Shown piece by piece: positions 8,740 to 17,394 of a DNA stretch of 64,000 bases (position 1 is the first letter of the stretch; each line of letters opens with the position of its first letter). Under the pieces are notes generated by a model. It was not told the DNA's origin. It worked only from the letters and a program-made list of their open reading frames with translations, and ran no database searches. The stretch spans positions 124,001 to 188,000 of the forward strand of contig NZ_JAPENW010000002.1 in the NCBI RefSeq assembly GCF_026341855.1. Direction: 5' to 3'. This DNA comes from Streptomyces sp. NBC_00568 (lineage in GTDB: Bacteria; Actinomycetota; Actinomycetes; Streptomycetales; Streptomycetaceae). The translations under genes were made by a program, and so were the position numbers.

Positions 8740-9672
8740 ATGAAGGCAGTCAGGTACCACGCCTACGGCGACACCGACGTCCTGGCGTACGAAGACGCCG
8801 ACCGTCCTACGGCGGGCGCAGGCGAGGTGGTCGTGCGGGTAGCCGGCACCACATACAGCCCCGTGGACACCGCGATCCGCGCGGGCTTCCTGCGCGACGT
8901 GTTCCCCCTGGTCTTCCCGCACATCCCGAGCTTCGACCTGGCCGGCGTGGTCACTGAGGTCGGCCAGGGAGTCAGTGGTTGGAACGTGGGGGACAGCGTG
9001 GTCGCGTTCCTGCCGATGAACCAGCCCGGAGCGGCCGCCGAGTACGCCATCGCGCCAGCCGAGGCCCTTGCTCACGCGCCTAGGAACGTTGCCCTGGCCG
9101 ACGCTGCCGCACTTCCTTCGACCGGCCTGACCGCCTGGCAGTCACTCTTCGAGCACGCGGACCTCAAGTCCGGACAGACCGTTCTGATCAACGGCGCAGG
9201 CGGGGCTGTCGGCGGCTACGCCGTCCAGCTGGCCCGTCAGGCCGGTGCCACCGTCACGGCCACCGCCAGCCCGCGCAGCATCGACCGTCTGCGCTCCTAC
9301 GGCGCCGACCAGATCGTCGAGCACACCGTCACCCCACTGGCGCAGGCGGTCGCCGGGCAGCAGTTCGACGTGGTGCTGAACCTCGCGCCCACCAGTCCTG
9401 AGGAGACCGCGGCCCTGGTGGACCTCGTCGCCGACGGCGGAGCGTTCGTCAGCACCACCACTCCCGGTCCCGACAACCCCGGGCGCAACGTGCGCACGGT
9501 TCGGGTTTTCGTCCACAGCGACGCCGCCCAGCTTGGCGGACTGGTCGCCAAGGTGGACGCCGGCGACCTGCAGATCGACGTCGCCCAGCGGCGGCCGCTG
9601 GCCGACCTCGCCGCCGTCCACAACGAGGCCGCCGCCGGACAGCTGCCCGGTAAGACCGTCCTGATCCCCTGA
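8740..9672 (+). CDS. NADPH:quinone oxidoreductase-like zinc-independent MDR enzyme
   Basis: This 310-residue medium-chain dehydrogenase/reductase of the quinone oxidoreductase group opens with MKAVRYHAYGDTDVLAYED. It contains the GHDxA-like FDLAGVVTEVGQGV region and the NADPH-binding AAxGxxG-type loop NGAGGAVGGYAVQLA near residue 150. The structural zinc cysteines of alcohol dehydrogenases are absent. Such enzymes reduce quinones or enones with NADPH. The ATG at 8740 follows GAAGGAG closely; an upstream in-frame start at 8641 would run through the operators and is rejected. With the downstream esterase and ene-reductase it fits detoxification of reactive carbonyls. Confidence 0.88.
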   Translation: MKAVRYHAYGDTDVLAYEDADRPTAGAGEVVVRVAGTTYSPVDTAIRAGFLRDVFPLVFPHIPSFDLAGVVTEVGQGVSGWNVGDSVVAFLPMNQPGAAAEYAIAPAEALAHAPRNVALADAAALPSTGLTAWQSLFEHADLKSGQTVLINGAGGAVGGYAVQLARQAGATVTATASPRSIDRLRSYGADQIVEHTVTPLAQAVAGQQFDVVLNLAPTSPEETAALVDLVADGGAFVSTTTPGPDNPGRNVRTVRVFVHSDAAQLGGLVAKVDAGDLQIDVAQRRPLADLAAVHNEAAAGQLPGKTVLIP

Positions 9673-9684
9673 CCTGCACGGCAT

Positions 9685-9706
9685 CGGCCCGGCAAACGCC
9701 GGGCCG
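9685..9706 (+). terminator. GC hairpin between oxidoreductase and esterase
   Basis: CGGCCCGGC pairs with GCCGGGCCG across an AAAC loop, just after the oxidoreductase stop. There is no U-tract, as is usual in Streptomyces. It could terminate or attenuate read-through into the esterase. Confidence 0.55.
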
Positions 9707-9768
9707 TGGGCCAAACCCCCATGCCGGCCGCGTCAGCGGCCCGCGCTGATCCCTTCCAGGAGTACATC

Positions 9769-10740
9769 GTGACCGCACCGTCCGACACGCAGACTTCCGT
9801 CCGCCCTCCCTACGACCCGGAACTCGGCACGCTCCTCGCAGCCAGCCCGCTGCCCGCCGTATTCACGGCGGACATGATCGAGCCGCTGCGAGCCGCTCCC
9901 TTCACCGCCCCCATCGAAGAGGTGCTCGCCACCCGGGCCATGGACCACGAGATAGTCACCGTGCCCGTCCCTGACGGAGAGCTGACCGCCTCCGTCTTCA
10001 CCCCGCATGGCAGGACCACCGACGGACCGGGCATCTACTTCCTCCACGGCGGCGGATTCATCATCGGCGACCGGTTCACCGGCATCGCGAACATCCTCGA
10101 CTACGCCCTGGAGCACAACGCCGTCGTCGTCTCCGTCGACTACCGACTCGCCCCCGAGCACCCCGACCCGACCCCGGTGGAAGACGCCTACGCCGCCTTC
10201 GTGTGGACCGCGGCCCACGCCGCTGACCTCGGCATCGATCCCGAACGGATCCTGCTCGCCGGTACCTCCGCCGGCGGCGGCCTCGCCGCTGGAGTGGCCC
10301 TGCTTGCCCGCGACCGCCAAGGCCCGAAGGCAATAGCACAAATGCTGATGAGCCCCATGCTCGACGACCGCGACCAGACCACCTCCACCCTGCAGTACGC
10401 CGGAACCGGATCCTGGAGTCGCGAGAGCAACACCACGGGCTGGAACGCCCTGCTCGGCGAACGGCGCACCACCGACGCCGTCTCCCCCTACACCGCGCCC
10501 GCCCGGGCGACCGACCTGTCCGGCCTGCCCCCGGCCTTCATAGACGTCGGCTCCGCCGAGGTCTTCCGCGACGAAGACGTCGCCTACGCCTCCCGACTGT
10601 GGGCCGCAGGTGTACAGGCCGAACTGCACGTGTGGGCCGGAGGCTTCCACATCTTCGACGGCGCCGCCCCCGCCGCGGCCCTGTCCCAGGCTGCCCTCGC
10701 CGCCCGCTACACCTGGGTGCGCCGCACCCTCACCAACTGA
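9769..10740 (+). CDS. Alpha/beta hydrolase, HSL-type esterase/lipase
   Basis: This 323-residue esterase belongs to the hormone-sensitive-lipase group. The oxyanion-hole motif HGGG is at residues 93-96, the nucleophile serine is in GTSAGG near residue 167, and the acid and histidine are probably in the DVGSAEVFRDED and GGFHIFDGA regions. The VSVDYRLAPEHPDPTPVEDA block is typical. The GTG at 9769 is chosen because CAGGAG lies eight bases upstream; an in-frame ATG at 9706 overlaps the preceding hairpin. It follows the oxidoreductase by about 100 bp and is probably in the same MarR-controlled group. The natural ester is unknown. Confidence 0.88.
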   Translation: MTAPSDTQTSVRPPYDPELGTLLAASPLPAVFTADMIEPLRAAPFTAPIEEVLATRAMDHEIVTVPVPDGELTASVFTPHGRTTDGPGIYFLHGGGFIIGDRFTGIANILDYALEHNAVVVSVDYRLAPEHPDPTPVEDAYAAFVWTAAHAADLGIDPERILLAGTSAGGGLAAGVALLARDRQGPKAIAQMLMSPMLDDRDQTTSTLQYAGTGSWSRESNTTGWNALLGERRTTDAVSPYTAPARATDLSGLPPAFIDVGSAEVFRDEDVAYASRLWAAGVQAELHVWAGGFHIFDGAAPAAALSQAALAARYTWVRRTLTN

Positions 10741-11246
10741 CCGCATCGCCCCCCGTGAACGCGCCCGCCAATGCGATCGCCGCCCTCCCGGAACAGCGGG
10801 CTGCGCGGTCGCACCGGCGGCGCACGCCACTCGCCCCATCCGCCAGCCTCGGCCTGCGGCTCTGACTGGGGCAGTACGGGCCCCTGCCGGCCCTGCCCGC
10901 GCGCGGGCCAACGACCGGTTGCCCTCGCAGACTTCCACTGAGGCTCTGCCCTCAGCCGTCCAGCACCAGGGCGCGGGCCGCCTGGCCCCCGAACGAAGCG
11001 GCCGCTCCACCGATCGACCCTGCGGCCCCACCCTCAGGTGGGCATCGTCCGCGCGTCGTCGTGAACCACTTCGCCATCTGGCCCGTAGTCGAACACAAGC
11101 AGCAGATACACGCTTTCACCCCAAAAGCCGCCGCGGCACCCCGCCAGAAGCACTGAGTCCCTCATATCTGCGTTGAGCTGCGCCACCGGCCCGCCGGGGC
11201 GGAGCGGCACTACGCCCCTGCCTTCGCTCTCGATAGGAGACCTGTC
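10741..11246. other. Intergenic stretch upstream of the ene-reductase
   Basis: No intact gene is visible. On the minus strand near 11034-11170 the text LVFDYGPDGEVVHDDARTM looks protein-like and may be the tail of a lost gene. The last bases hold AGGAG eight to twelve bases before the ene-reductase ATG, so that gene has its own ribosome binding site and possibly its own promoter here. Confidence 0.35.
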
Positions 11247-12338
11247 ATGTCCGACAACGCGCTGGATGCTCTGTGGACGCCGACCGCCATAGGCGACATC
11301 GCCCTGCCGCACCGCCTGGCCATGGCCCCGATGACCCGGGACCGCTCCACCCCCGAAGGCGTTCCGACCGAGCTCAACGCCGAGTACTACGCCCAGCGCG
11401 CCTCACACGCCCTCATCGTCACCGAGGGCACCCAGCCCTCCGCCGACGGTCAGGGCTACCTCCTCACCCCCGGCATTTACAGCGACGAGCAGATAGCCGG
11501 CTGGCGCAAGGTCACCGACGCCGTACACACCGCTGGCGGGCGGATCGTCATCCAGCTCATGCACGTCGGGCGCATCTCGCACCCCAGTAACACGCCGCAC
11601 GGCCGGCAGCCGACCGCCCCGTCCGCGATCGCTCCCGCGGGCATCATGTTCACCGCCTCGGGGCCCCTGCCGATGCCTGAGCCGCGCGCGCTGTCGACCA
11701 GTGAGGTCGCCGCCACTGTCGAGGACTTCCGCCGGGCCGCCGCGGCAGCCATCGCCGCCGGCGCCGACGGCGTCGAGATCCACGGCGCCAACGGCTACCT
11801 CGTCCACCAGTTCCTGGCCAGCAACTCGAACCACCGCACCGACTCCTACGGCGGCTCCATCGAGAACCGCATTCGCTTCGCCGTGGAAGTCGCCACTGCC
11901 GTGGCCGAGGAGATCGGTGCCAGCCGCACCGGCATCCGAATCTCTCCCGGGAACCCGTTCAACGACATCGCCGAGGAAGACACCCGGGAGCTGTATCCCG
12001 CCCTCGTCCGCGCGCTTGCCCCTCTCGAACTCGCCTACCTGCACATATCTCACGCCGGGGACGAGGACCTCCTCGACACCCTCCGCGGCCTGTGGCCGAA
12101 CACTCTGGTGCTCAACCGGGTCGGCGCGGAACTGACTGCCCGCGCGACGGACATCGCCGACGGGCGCGCCGACGTCGTTACCGTCGGCGCGCTGGCTCTG
12201 GCCAACCCCGACCTGGTCGAACGCGTACGCATCGGAGCACCCCTGAACACCCCTGACCCGGCCACGTTCTACGGCGGCGATGCGACCGGATACACCGACT
12301 ACCCCACTCTGACAGACCAGGAAAAGACCGGCCTGTAA
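11247..12338 (+). CDS. Old Yellow Enzyme family ene-reductase (NADH:flavin oxidoreductase)
   Basis: The 363-residue protein is an FMN-dependent OYE/NemA-type alkene reductase. It begins LWTPTAIGDIALPHRLAMAP (FMN site), has the substrate-binding pair in VEIHGANGYLVHQF and then DSYGGSIENR, and ends with the phosphate-binding VVTVGALALANPDLVER. These enzymes reduce activated C=C bonds, nitro compounds and nitrate esters with NADPH or NADH. The ATG follows AGGAGA at a good distance. Behind an MDR reductase and an esterase, it fits a xenobiotic or electrophile detoxification group. The very strong hairpin directly downstream should end the transcript. Confidence 0.92.
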   Translation: MSDNALDALWTPTAIGDIALPHRLAMAPMTRDRSTPEGVPTELNAEYYAQRASHALIVTEGTQPSADGQGYLLTPGIYSDEQIAGWRKVTDAVHTAGGRIVIQLMHVGRISHPSNTPHGRQPTAPSAIAPAGIMFTASGPLPMPEPRALSTSEVAATVEDFRRAAAAAIAAGADGVEIHGANGYLVHQFLASNSNHRTDSYGGSIENRIRFAVEVATAVAEEIGASRTGIRISPGNPFNDIAEEDTRELYPALVRALAPLELAYLHISHAGDEDLLDTLRGLWPNTLVLNRVGAELTARATDIADGRADVVTVGALALANPDLVERVRIGAPLNTPDPATFYGGDATGYTDYPTLTDQEKTGL

Positions 12339-12343
12339 ACACC

Positions 12344-12408
12344 CGGGTGGCACAGGGATTGCTGCCGGGCCGCTGGAAGCGGCCCGGCAGCAATCCCTGT
12401 GCCACCCG
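12344..12408 (+). terminator. Exceptionally long perfect hairpin
   Basis: The arms at 12344-12374 and 12378-12408 are perfectly complementary over 31 bp with a three-base GGA loop. It begins six bases after the ene-reductase stop codon. It is most simply an intrinsic terminator, although it is much longer than usual. Confidence 0.75.
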
Positions 12409-12712
12409 ACCATGCGCCCGATCATCTCTCGTAAAGACTCCTCTTGAGAGGGCCCTCGGCTCGCGCAGCAGCCTCTGCGTCGGCACTGCATCTCGTCAGA
12501 AACCAATGGGACGGGGAGCGAATGAAGGGATTGCAGCACGGGCACGGCGCCGGCAATCCTCGGCATCAGCTGTTCGCGTGATCCCGCAGCCAGTCGCTGG
12601 CTCCACTCGGAAAGCACGATCCAGCCTCCCCGGCCCGCTCCGCAATCGGGCCCCCGCCTCACGGCGAACTCGCGTCGGCCCAGTCGCAGCCGGGTTCGCC
12701 TCGGCAGCGCTC
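12409..12712. other. Intergenic stretch upstream of the double-HTH gene
   Basis: No family is readable on either strand. The plus frame is open through here into the next gene, but its composition does not resemble a protein, so this is treated as upstream DNA. Confidence 0.35.
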
Positions 12713-13342
12713 ATGCGCCCACTAGGGGGCTGCACCCGGCTCCAGTGCCTGGAGGCTGCACGAAAGACACGCCGCGAGCGGTCCCGCGAGTATGCACAGG
12801 GGCGCGCCGGCCGCATCAACGCCGCCCCTGCAGCCGACTACGCCATCGTTCTCAGAAGTCACGGTCTGTCAGCTCACGACATCGCGAGTAGGTCAGGCAT
12901 CTCCGTCACCCTGATCCGCCGACTCCTCAAACCCGCTGACCAACGCCCGCTCCAGGTAGCACGCACCACCGCCAATGCGGTCCTCGGCGTACCAGTTCCC
13001 CCACAGGGCACCGGTCTACCGCTGGCTGGCCGCGGACTGACCTGCGCAGACGAAGCGGCCAAGGTGCTAGCTGCACTCGCTTGCCAGGGTTGGCCAGCAG
13101 CCTGGCTTGCCCGCGCCCTCTGCATCAACCATCACACCGTCTCGACAATCCGGGATGGGATGCACATCCAGATCAGCATCGCGATCGACCAACGAGTCCG
13201 GCGCCTGCAGACAAGTCTCCGTCCGATCGATCCCATTGACGCCAGCGTGCGCCCCGGCGATGCTCCACGCGCTCGAACGTGGGCTGCCCGCCGCGCTGAC
13301 AAGCAGAACCGCCAATCTCCCGGCACACAACTCAGCGATTGA
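12713..13342 (+). CDS. Phage-type protein with two helix-turn-helix regions
   Basis: The assigned protein has 209 residues. After a Cys-containing start (GGCTRLQCLEAARKTRRE) come a first HTH, HGLSAHDIASRSGISVTLIR, and the segment RTTANAVLGVP. A second HTH follows: QGWPAAWLARALCINHHTVS. I recall the order (Cys-rich start, HTH, spacer, second HTH) from small DNA-binding proteins of actinophages and integrative elements, which supports a mobile origin. The in-frame frame is open far upstream; the ATG at 12713 is chosen because family-like sequence begins there. The C-terminal 50 residues are basic and low in complexity. The target is unknown. Confidence 0.55.
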   Translation: MRPLGGCTRLQCLEAARKTRRERSREYAQGRAGRINAAPAADYAIVLRSHGLSAHDIASRSGISVTLIRRLLKPADQRPLQVARTTANAVLGVPVPPQGTGLPLAGRGLTCADEAAKVLAALACQGWPAAWLARALCINHHTVSTIRDGMHIQISIAIDQRVRRLQTSLRPIDPIDASVRPGDAPRARTWAARRADKQNRQSPGTQLSD

Positions 13343-13346
13343 CATT

Positions 13347-13368
13347 CCCCTCTCCCCGAAGGGAGGGG
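13347..13368. repeat. Hairpin resembling an IS200/IS605 end or terminator
   Basis: CCCCTCTCCC and GGGAGGGG form a bulged stem with a CGAA loop, flanked by GACATT and ATTCCTGG. The layout recalls the ends of Streptomyces IS200/IS605 (TnpB) elements, but no TnpB sequence is readable nearby. It could equally be the terminator of the upstream HTH gene. Confidence 0.35.
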
Positions 13369-14138
13369 ATTCCTGGCTGAGGCTGCCTCGATGAGCCGCG
13401 CTCCCGGAGGTGTTACACCCTCGACAGCAGCCGGGGTGAGACCTCGCTTCGGCAAGGGCGCCTGTGCTCAAAGCGGAGCGCTACCCGCTCAGCCCCGCTT
13501 GCAGCAGCCTCCGCTTCCGGATGATGCCCGACGCAACAACGCGGGTCATCCAGTCTCTCCACCTCAAGTAAATCCGCCATCGCGCAAGGCCCGTGATCAC
13601 ACATACCCACGTGAGGCCTCACTGCGCGTGCCGGTACAACCGGTATTCCATTAGCCGGTCGCCTGTCGAAGTTCACCATGCCGGTCTCCCTTGCTGTTGC
13701 TGGTCGGGCAGAACCCGCCTCGGACCTCGCACCCGTACTACGCCTGGATACTGCCCACGGATCGACACTGTCCGTTTTGCCCCACCAGGAGAACGAATCG
13801 GATCGGCCTGAGCTGCACGCATATCTCCTAGGCACCAACAACCGCATGATCCCAGCTGCGCACCACAGCTACCGCAGCCCAGCAGTCCCGAGCCGCCCAA
13901 GTGACCTCTGCCGCGAATACCCCATCCATCAAGGGCGCAGCGTGTGTTGGGGACGAAAACGATCAGCGAGCATTCACGGGCCGGCCCCATGCCAGACCCC
14001 CGCTCAAGCAACCAAGCCCACCTGGGACGCTGGAAATCCCTCCCCAATCGGCTGTCGGTCAAGGTCGAGCCACATCTGCCAGCCACGCGCGTGACGGGGA
14101 TCACGGCTACGCGCAGGGGCTGCCGGACATGTGCCAGC
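13369..14138. other. Long intergenic stretch, mostly unassigned
   Basis: No convincing gene is seen over about 770 bp. Several frames stay open by GC bias only. The right end should contain the promoter of the ECF sigma gene; I could not identify it reliably. Confidence 0.35.
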
Positions 14139-14804
14139 GTGAGCAGCGATATACGAACTCAGGTGCGCGCTGGAAAGCCGCAAGCCTTCGCCAAGCTGTA
14201 CGAGGCCTATGCGAACACGGTGTACAACCACGCGTTCCGGCTGACAGCAAACTGGGCAGCGGCCGAGGACGTCATGGCGACAACGTTCATGGAGGCATGG
14301 CGACTGCACAACAAGATCGATGCCGAAGGCGGTTCGCTGCGCCCATGGCTACTGGGAATCGCGACGAACACGGCCCGCAATCAGTACCGCAGCAACCGCC
14401 GATACAAGGCAGCGGTCACGGCTGCCGCGCAGGTTTCAACTGCGGTTCCTGATCACGCTGACGACGTGGCTGGCCGCCTGGACGACCAGCAGCGTATGAC
14501 GGCGGTACTCACTGCACTCTCGTCGATGCGCAGACCCGAACGTGAGGTGCTGACGCTATGTCTGTTCGAGGGCCTCGAGTACAGCCAGGCGGCTGAAGCA
14601 CTGGGCATACCGCTGGGCACCGTCCGGTCCCGGCTCTCTCGTGCTCGGGCAAAACTGAAGCGCCTGGCCACGACCGAGCTGACTGGCCGCAGGAGCAGCA
14701 CTTCGAAAGATGCGGGCGAAAAACGGGAACTCTCAGCGCGCCGCCGACAGGTATTACCGCAGACAACGCATCCGGCCCGGCCCACGCAGAAGGGAAGCGA
14801 ATGA
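14139..14804 (+). CDS. ECF-type RNA polymerase sigma factor
   Basis: Region 2 is seen in FAKLYEAYANTVYNHAFRLT and EDVMATTFMEAWRL. Region 4 is seen in YSQAAEALGIPLGTVRSRLS with RARAKLKRL. The C-terminal tail is basic. The assigned GTG at 14139 gives 221 residues; the frame is open upstream to 13944 and no strong ribosome binding site settles the start. The stop overlaps the start of the next gene by four bases (ATGA), so translation is coupled. ECF factors paired with a membrane protein of the following type are common in Streptomyces, and that partner probably controls this one. Confidence 0.88.
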   Translation: MSSDIRTQVRAGKPQAFAKLYEAYANTVYNHAFRLTANWAAAEDVMATTFMEAWRLHNKIDAEGGSLRPWLLGIATNTARNQYRSNRRYKAAVTAAAQVSTAVPDHADDVAGRLDDQQRMTAVLTALSSMRRPEREVLTLCLFEGLEYSQAAEALGIPLGTVRSRLSRARAKLKRLATTELTGRRSSTSKDAGEKRELSARRRQVLPQTTHPARPTQKGSE

Positions 14805-15889
14805 CCCCGAACCCGCCTCACTCCGGCCCCGCAACATGGGATGAAACCGCAGCTCTGCTGCCCGCACCCATGCGTGCTTTGCCCGCGGACCGGCACGAGT
14901 TCCACAAGGAGACACTAATGTCGAAGATTGCCCAGGACCGCGAGGCTGGCAGCCCCTCCGCTGCCAAGAGCAGGGGATTCCGGCTGCCGCGCCCGGCCAT
15001 CACCGTGCCGGTAACAGCCTTCGCCCTGGCCGCAGTTGTCACTGCGGGAGTGGCGTTCAGCGGCAAGTCGGCCGAAGAGCCCCCCGCCGTTGCCACGGGC
15101 CCGCTTATGACCACGAAGATCGGCGCTGGATCCGTCGCGGGTGTTCCCGCCCTGCTGAACCAGATCGCGACGGCCGCTTCGAAGGATGGCCACCCCGCTG
15201 TCAAGGCAGACCAGTTCGTCTACGTTGAGTCCAAGACCGCCAGTACCAGCATCAAGACCGTGGATAACAAGTCGACAGTAGTCAGCGAGAAGCCCTACAA
15301 GCGTCAAGTCTGGGCCTCACCTGACGGCGTCAACGGATGGCTCATCGACCCCACGACCAACGAAAGCGCCAAGGGAGAAACCCTCAACCTCCCGGACGAG
15401 CAGGGCAACACCCCGAAGGCCGGATTCAATCATCCCTCATACGACTTCCTCGCCAACCTGACCACGGACCCCGACGAACTGCTGAAGCTGATCTACAAGG
15501 AGACCAAGGGCCAGGGCAACAGCCCGGAACAGCAGGCTTTCGCCACCATCGGCGACCTGCTCGGTGAGACCTACCCTCCCGCTGCCCTGTCTGCCGCACT
15601 GTTCAAGACGGCCGCGAAGATTCCCGGAGTCGTGCTCGTCAAGAACGCACGAGACGCTGCCGGCCGCGAGGGCATCGCCGTGGCCCGCCTCGACGAGGCA
15701 AGCGGCCAGCGCGAAGAATGGATCTTCAACAAGGAGACCTACACGTTTCTCGGCCAGCGCATCCTGCAGGTCAACCAAGCCAGCGGCGAGGACAGTCTGA
15801 TCAAGCCCGGCACGATCACGTTCACCAGCGCGATCGTCCAACGCACCATCGTCAGCAAGATCAAGGAAGTCCCCTCACAGACCGCCTAA
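14801..15889 (+). CDS. CU044_5270-family membrane-anchored protein, probable sigma regulator
   Basis: The 362-residue protein has a cytoplasmic N-terminal segment of about 60 residues, one membrane helix (AITVPVTAFALAAVVTAGVA) and a large extracytoplasmic domain. The extracellular part contains FVYVESKTAS and VWASPDGVNGWLIDP, plus a C-terminal EEWIFNKETYTFLGQRIL segment that I associate with the CU044_5270 family. Members regularly follow ECF sigma genes in Streptomyces. It overlaps the sigma gene by four bases. A role as anti-sigma factor or surface sensor is inferred from this coupling; the zinc anti-sigma motif HxxxCxxC is not visible. Confidence 0.8.
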   Translation: MTPNPPHSGPATWDETAALLPAPMRALPADRHEFHKETLMSKIAQDREAGSPSAAKSRGFRLPRPAITVPVTAFALAAVVTAGVAFSGKSAEEPPAVATGPLMTTKIGAGSVAGVPALLNQIATAASKDGHPAVKADQFVYVESKTASTSIKTVDNKSTVVSEKPYKRQVWASPDGVNGWLIDPTTNESAKGETLNLPDEQGNTPKAGFNHPSYDFLANLTTDPDELLKLIYKETKGQGNSPEQQAFATIGDLLGETYPPAALSAALFKTAAKIPGVVLVKNARDAAGREGIAVARLDEASGQREEWIFNKETYTFLGQRILQVNQASGEDSLIKPGTITFTSAIVQRTIVSKIKEVPSQTA

Positions 15890-16399
15890 CGTCCCAGCTC
15901 TGCCGTCTACAGACACGACACTCCCGCCTTCCTCTGACGCAGGACTCCCCGTAAACCCGTTGAAGGAGTCTCGCCCCTCTCTACACGACCGTTTCGGCCA
16001 GGGCACCACAGTCATGCTCGCCCCACTGCAGAAGCACGGGCCCATACGTGGCTGCCACCGCGTAGTTCAGGGCGAAGAACGGACGCAAGGTAATAGAGCG
16101 TTCCGCAGCGACGAAACGCCTCTCTCCCCGTGCATGCGGGGGTCGATCCCAACCCAACTTGGCCGCCCCTTGGCGACTGTCCACTTGATCAGGACTGGCC
16201 GCACCGTGCGGCCTCGAGCCTGCTCTAGGCCCAGGGCACGCACAGCAGTGCGGAAGCCCTCGCAATAGGAGTGGCCCATCTGGATGACCCGCTGCTGGCC
16301 GCTCCACCAGCTGGAACGGCTCACCGACCAAATCCTGGCGCCCTACCTCCTGTTGCCCGAGATGCGCCGCGCATTGAAGTTACCGGAGCTGATGGACGG
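15890..16399. other. Intergenic stretch with a lone CRISPR-like repeat
   Basis: No gene is recognised. One 29-base segment at 16121-16149 resembles a type I-E repeat and is listed separately. Plus-strand text such as VAHLDDPLLAAPPAG near 16270 and the next frame's LTDQILAPYLLLPEM may be decayed coding DNA. Confidence 0.35.
16121..16149 (+). repeat. Single type I-E CRISPR-like repeat
   Basis: The segment carries CTCCCCGTGCATGCGGGGG followed by TCGATCC. It resembles the Streptomyces type I-E repeat, in which a CCCCG stem and CGGGG stem surround a short loop. No second copy lies about 61 bp to either side, so it is not an array. It may be an isolated remnant or chance; the degenerate array lies 4 kb to the right. 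Confidence 0.4.
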
Positions 16400-16899
16400 T
16401 GCAGTGGCGTTAGAGGGGGAGGGTCTTGGTTAGAACACTTCTCGTCAGAGTGGCGAATCCGAATCAGCAGGATAGAGCGGCGAGACGCAGCCAGCCGCGG
16501 TCGGCAAGTCTGACCAGCATCCCGCGCAGAGCTTCCTGCTTGCCCGAACGCTGACGCCGGCTCCCAGCGTTTCGCTGACCTCCCGGGCCACGAGGGTCGG
16601 GCATCCTGGTGCACGACTGCGAGGATGCGTCGGCAGTCCAGCTGGAGTGCGGCCTCCTCCACGCCCGATGTGCGGTGCGGGATCAGCATCACCGCCTGTA
16701 CGCCCACATGCCCGGTCGTCACCGCGGACGAGGCGCGTTCGTCGGTGCTGTTCCCTCGCACGCTCAAGGACCCCTTCGACGACGGCGAGTTCGTCCCGTT
16801 CGGCCCTTCCGTCAGATGCCTAAACGGCTGTTCTTCGAGTTCGTCCAGTTCCGCGCGCCGCGCGGTGATGCCTTCCAGCGTTCGGGATCCAGGATGCAT
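16400..16899 (-). pseudogene. Decayed member of the same family as the 7.3-kb fragment
   Basis: The minus strand reads LEGITARRAELDELEEQ, then after a frame change STDERASSAV, then VMLIPHRTSGVEEAALQLDC and CRRILAVVHQ. This is a helical N-terminus followed by an IPHR-like strand and a small domain. The frame is lost inside the charged helix and again after the domain, so the gene is broken. The fragment at 7253-7560 carries the same elements. I cannot name the family's function. Confidence 0.45.
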
Positions 16900-17394
16900 C
16901 GGATCGTAAGGGGCCGCCCGGCTATTGCGAGCAGGAGTCGGTGGTCCGAACCTTCATCGGTGGCCGATGAAGGCGAGCTCGACTCATTCGAGGAATACAA
17001 CGCTCAAAGCCACGGTCACGGCTGGCAAGGCCTGGCCGGGCCGAGTCACGAGTCCGCTCCCGCAGGCCCGAAAGCGTCGACAAGCTCCACTTGGGATCAG
17101 CGGTCGGCACTTTCGTCGTCACAAGCACCGGCCTCAAGGCCCTCACGACCTGGCCGTTTCTCCTGCACCCGGCCTACCACGACCGCGAACTCCTCAGCGA
17201 GTGCATCCTGACGGCCGACCCACGACTCCTACCCCGATGATCCCCTGAGTGGGCCCAGGCCAAGCCGGAGCCCGAGGCCACCTCAAGCCGTCTTCGAGAG
17301 CACCCGATCCCGCTGCTGACCTTCAAATCGCGGTGCCGCGAGGTGAGGGCTGACAGCTGGTGATCCCAGCGGTGTGCCGTCTTCATCGGTACGC
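16900..17394. other. Intergenic stretch with one coding-like tail
   Basis: The plus strand between about 17085 and 17240 reads VDKLHLGSAVGTFVVTSTG and then TTWPFLLHPAYHDRELL, ending at a TGA. It looks like the C-terminus of a real protein whose front is lost. No family is recognised and nothing else is seen. Confidence 0.35.

Noticed and set aside
13369..13850. TnpB remnant expected beside the IS200/IS605-like hairpin
   Set aside because: No RuvC or zinc-finger text is readable in any frame, so only the hairpin is listed.
16121..16260. Second CRISPR array around the lone repeat
   Set aside because: No repeat-like segment is found one period to the left or right; a GGCCGCACCGTGCGGCC palindrome 71 bp away does not match the core.
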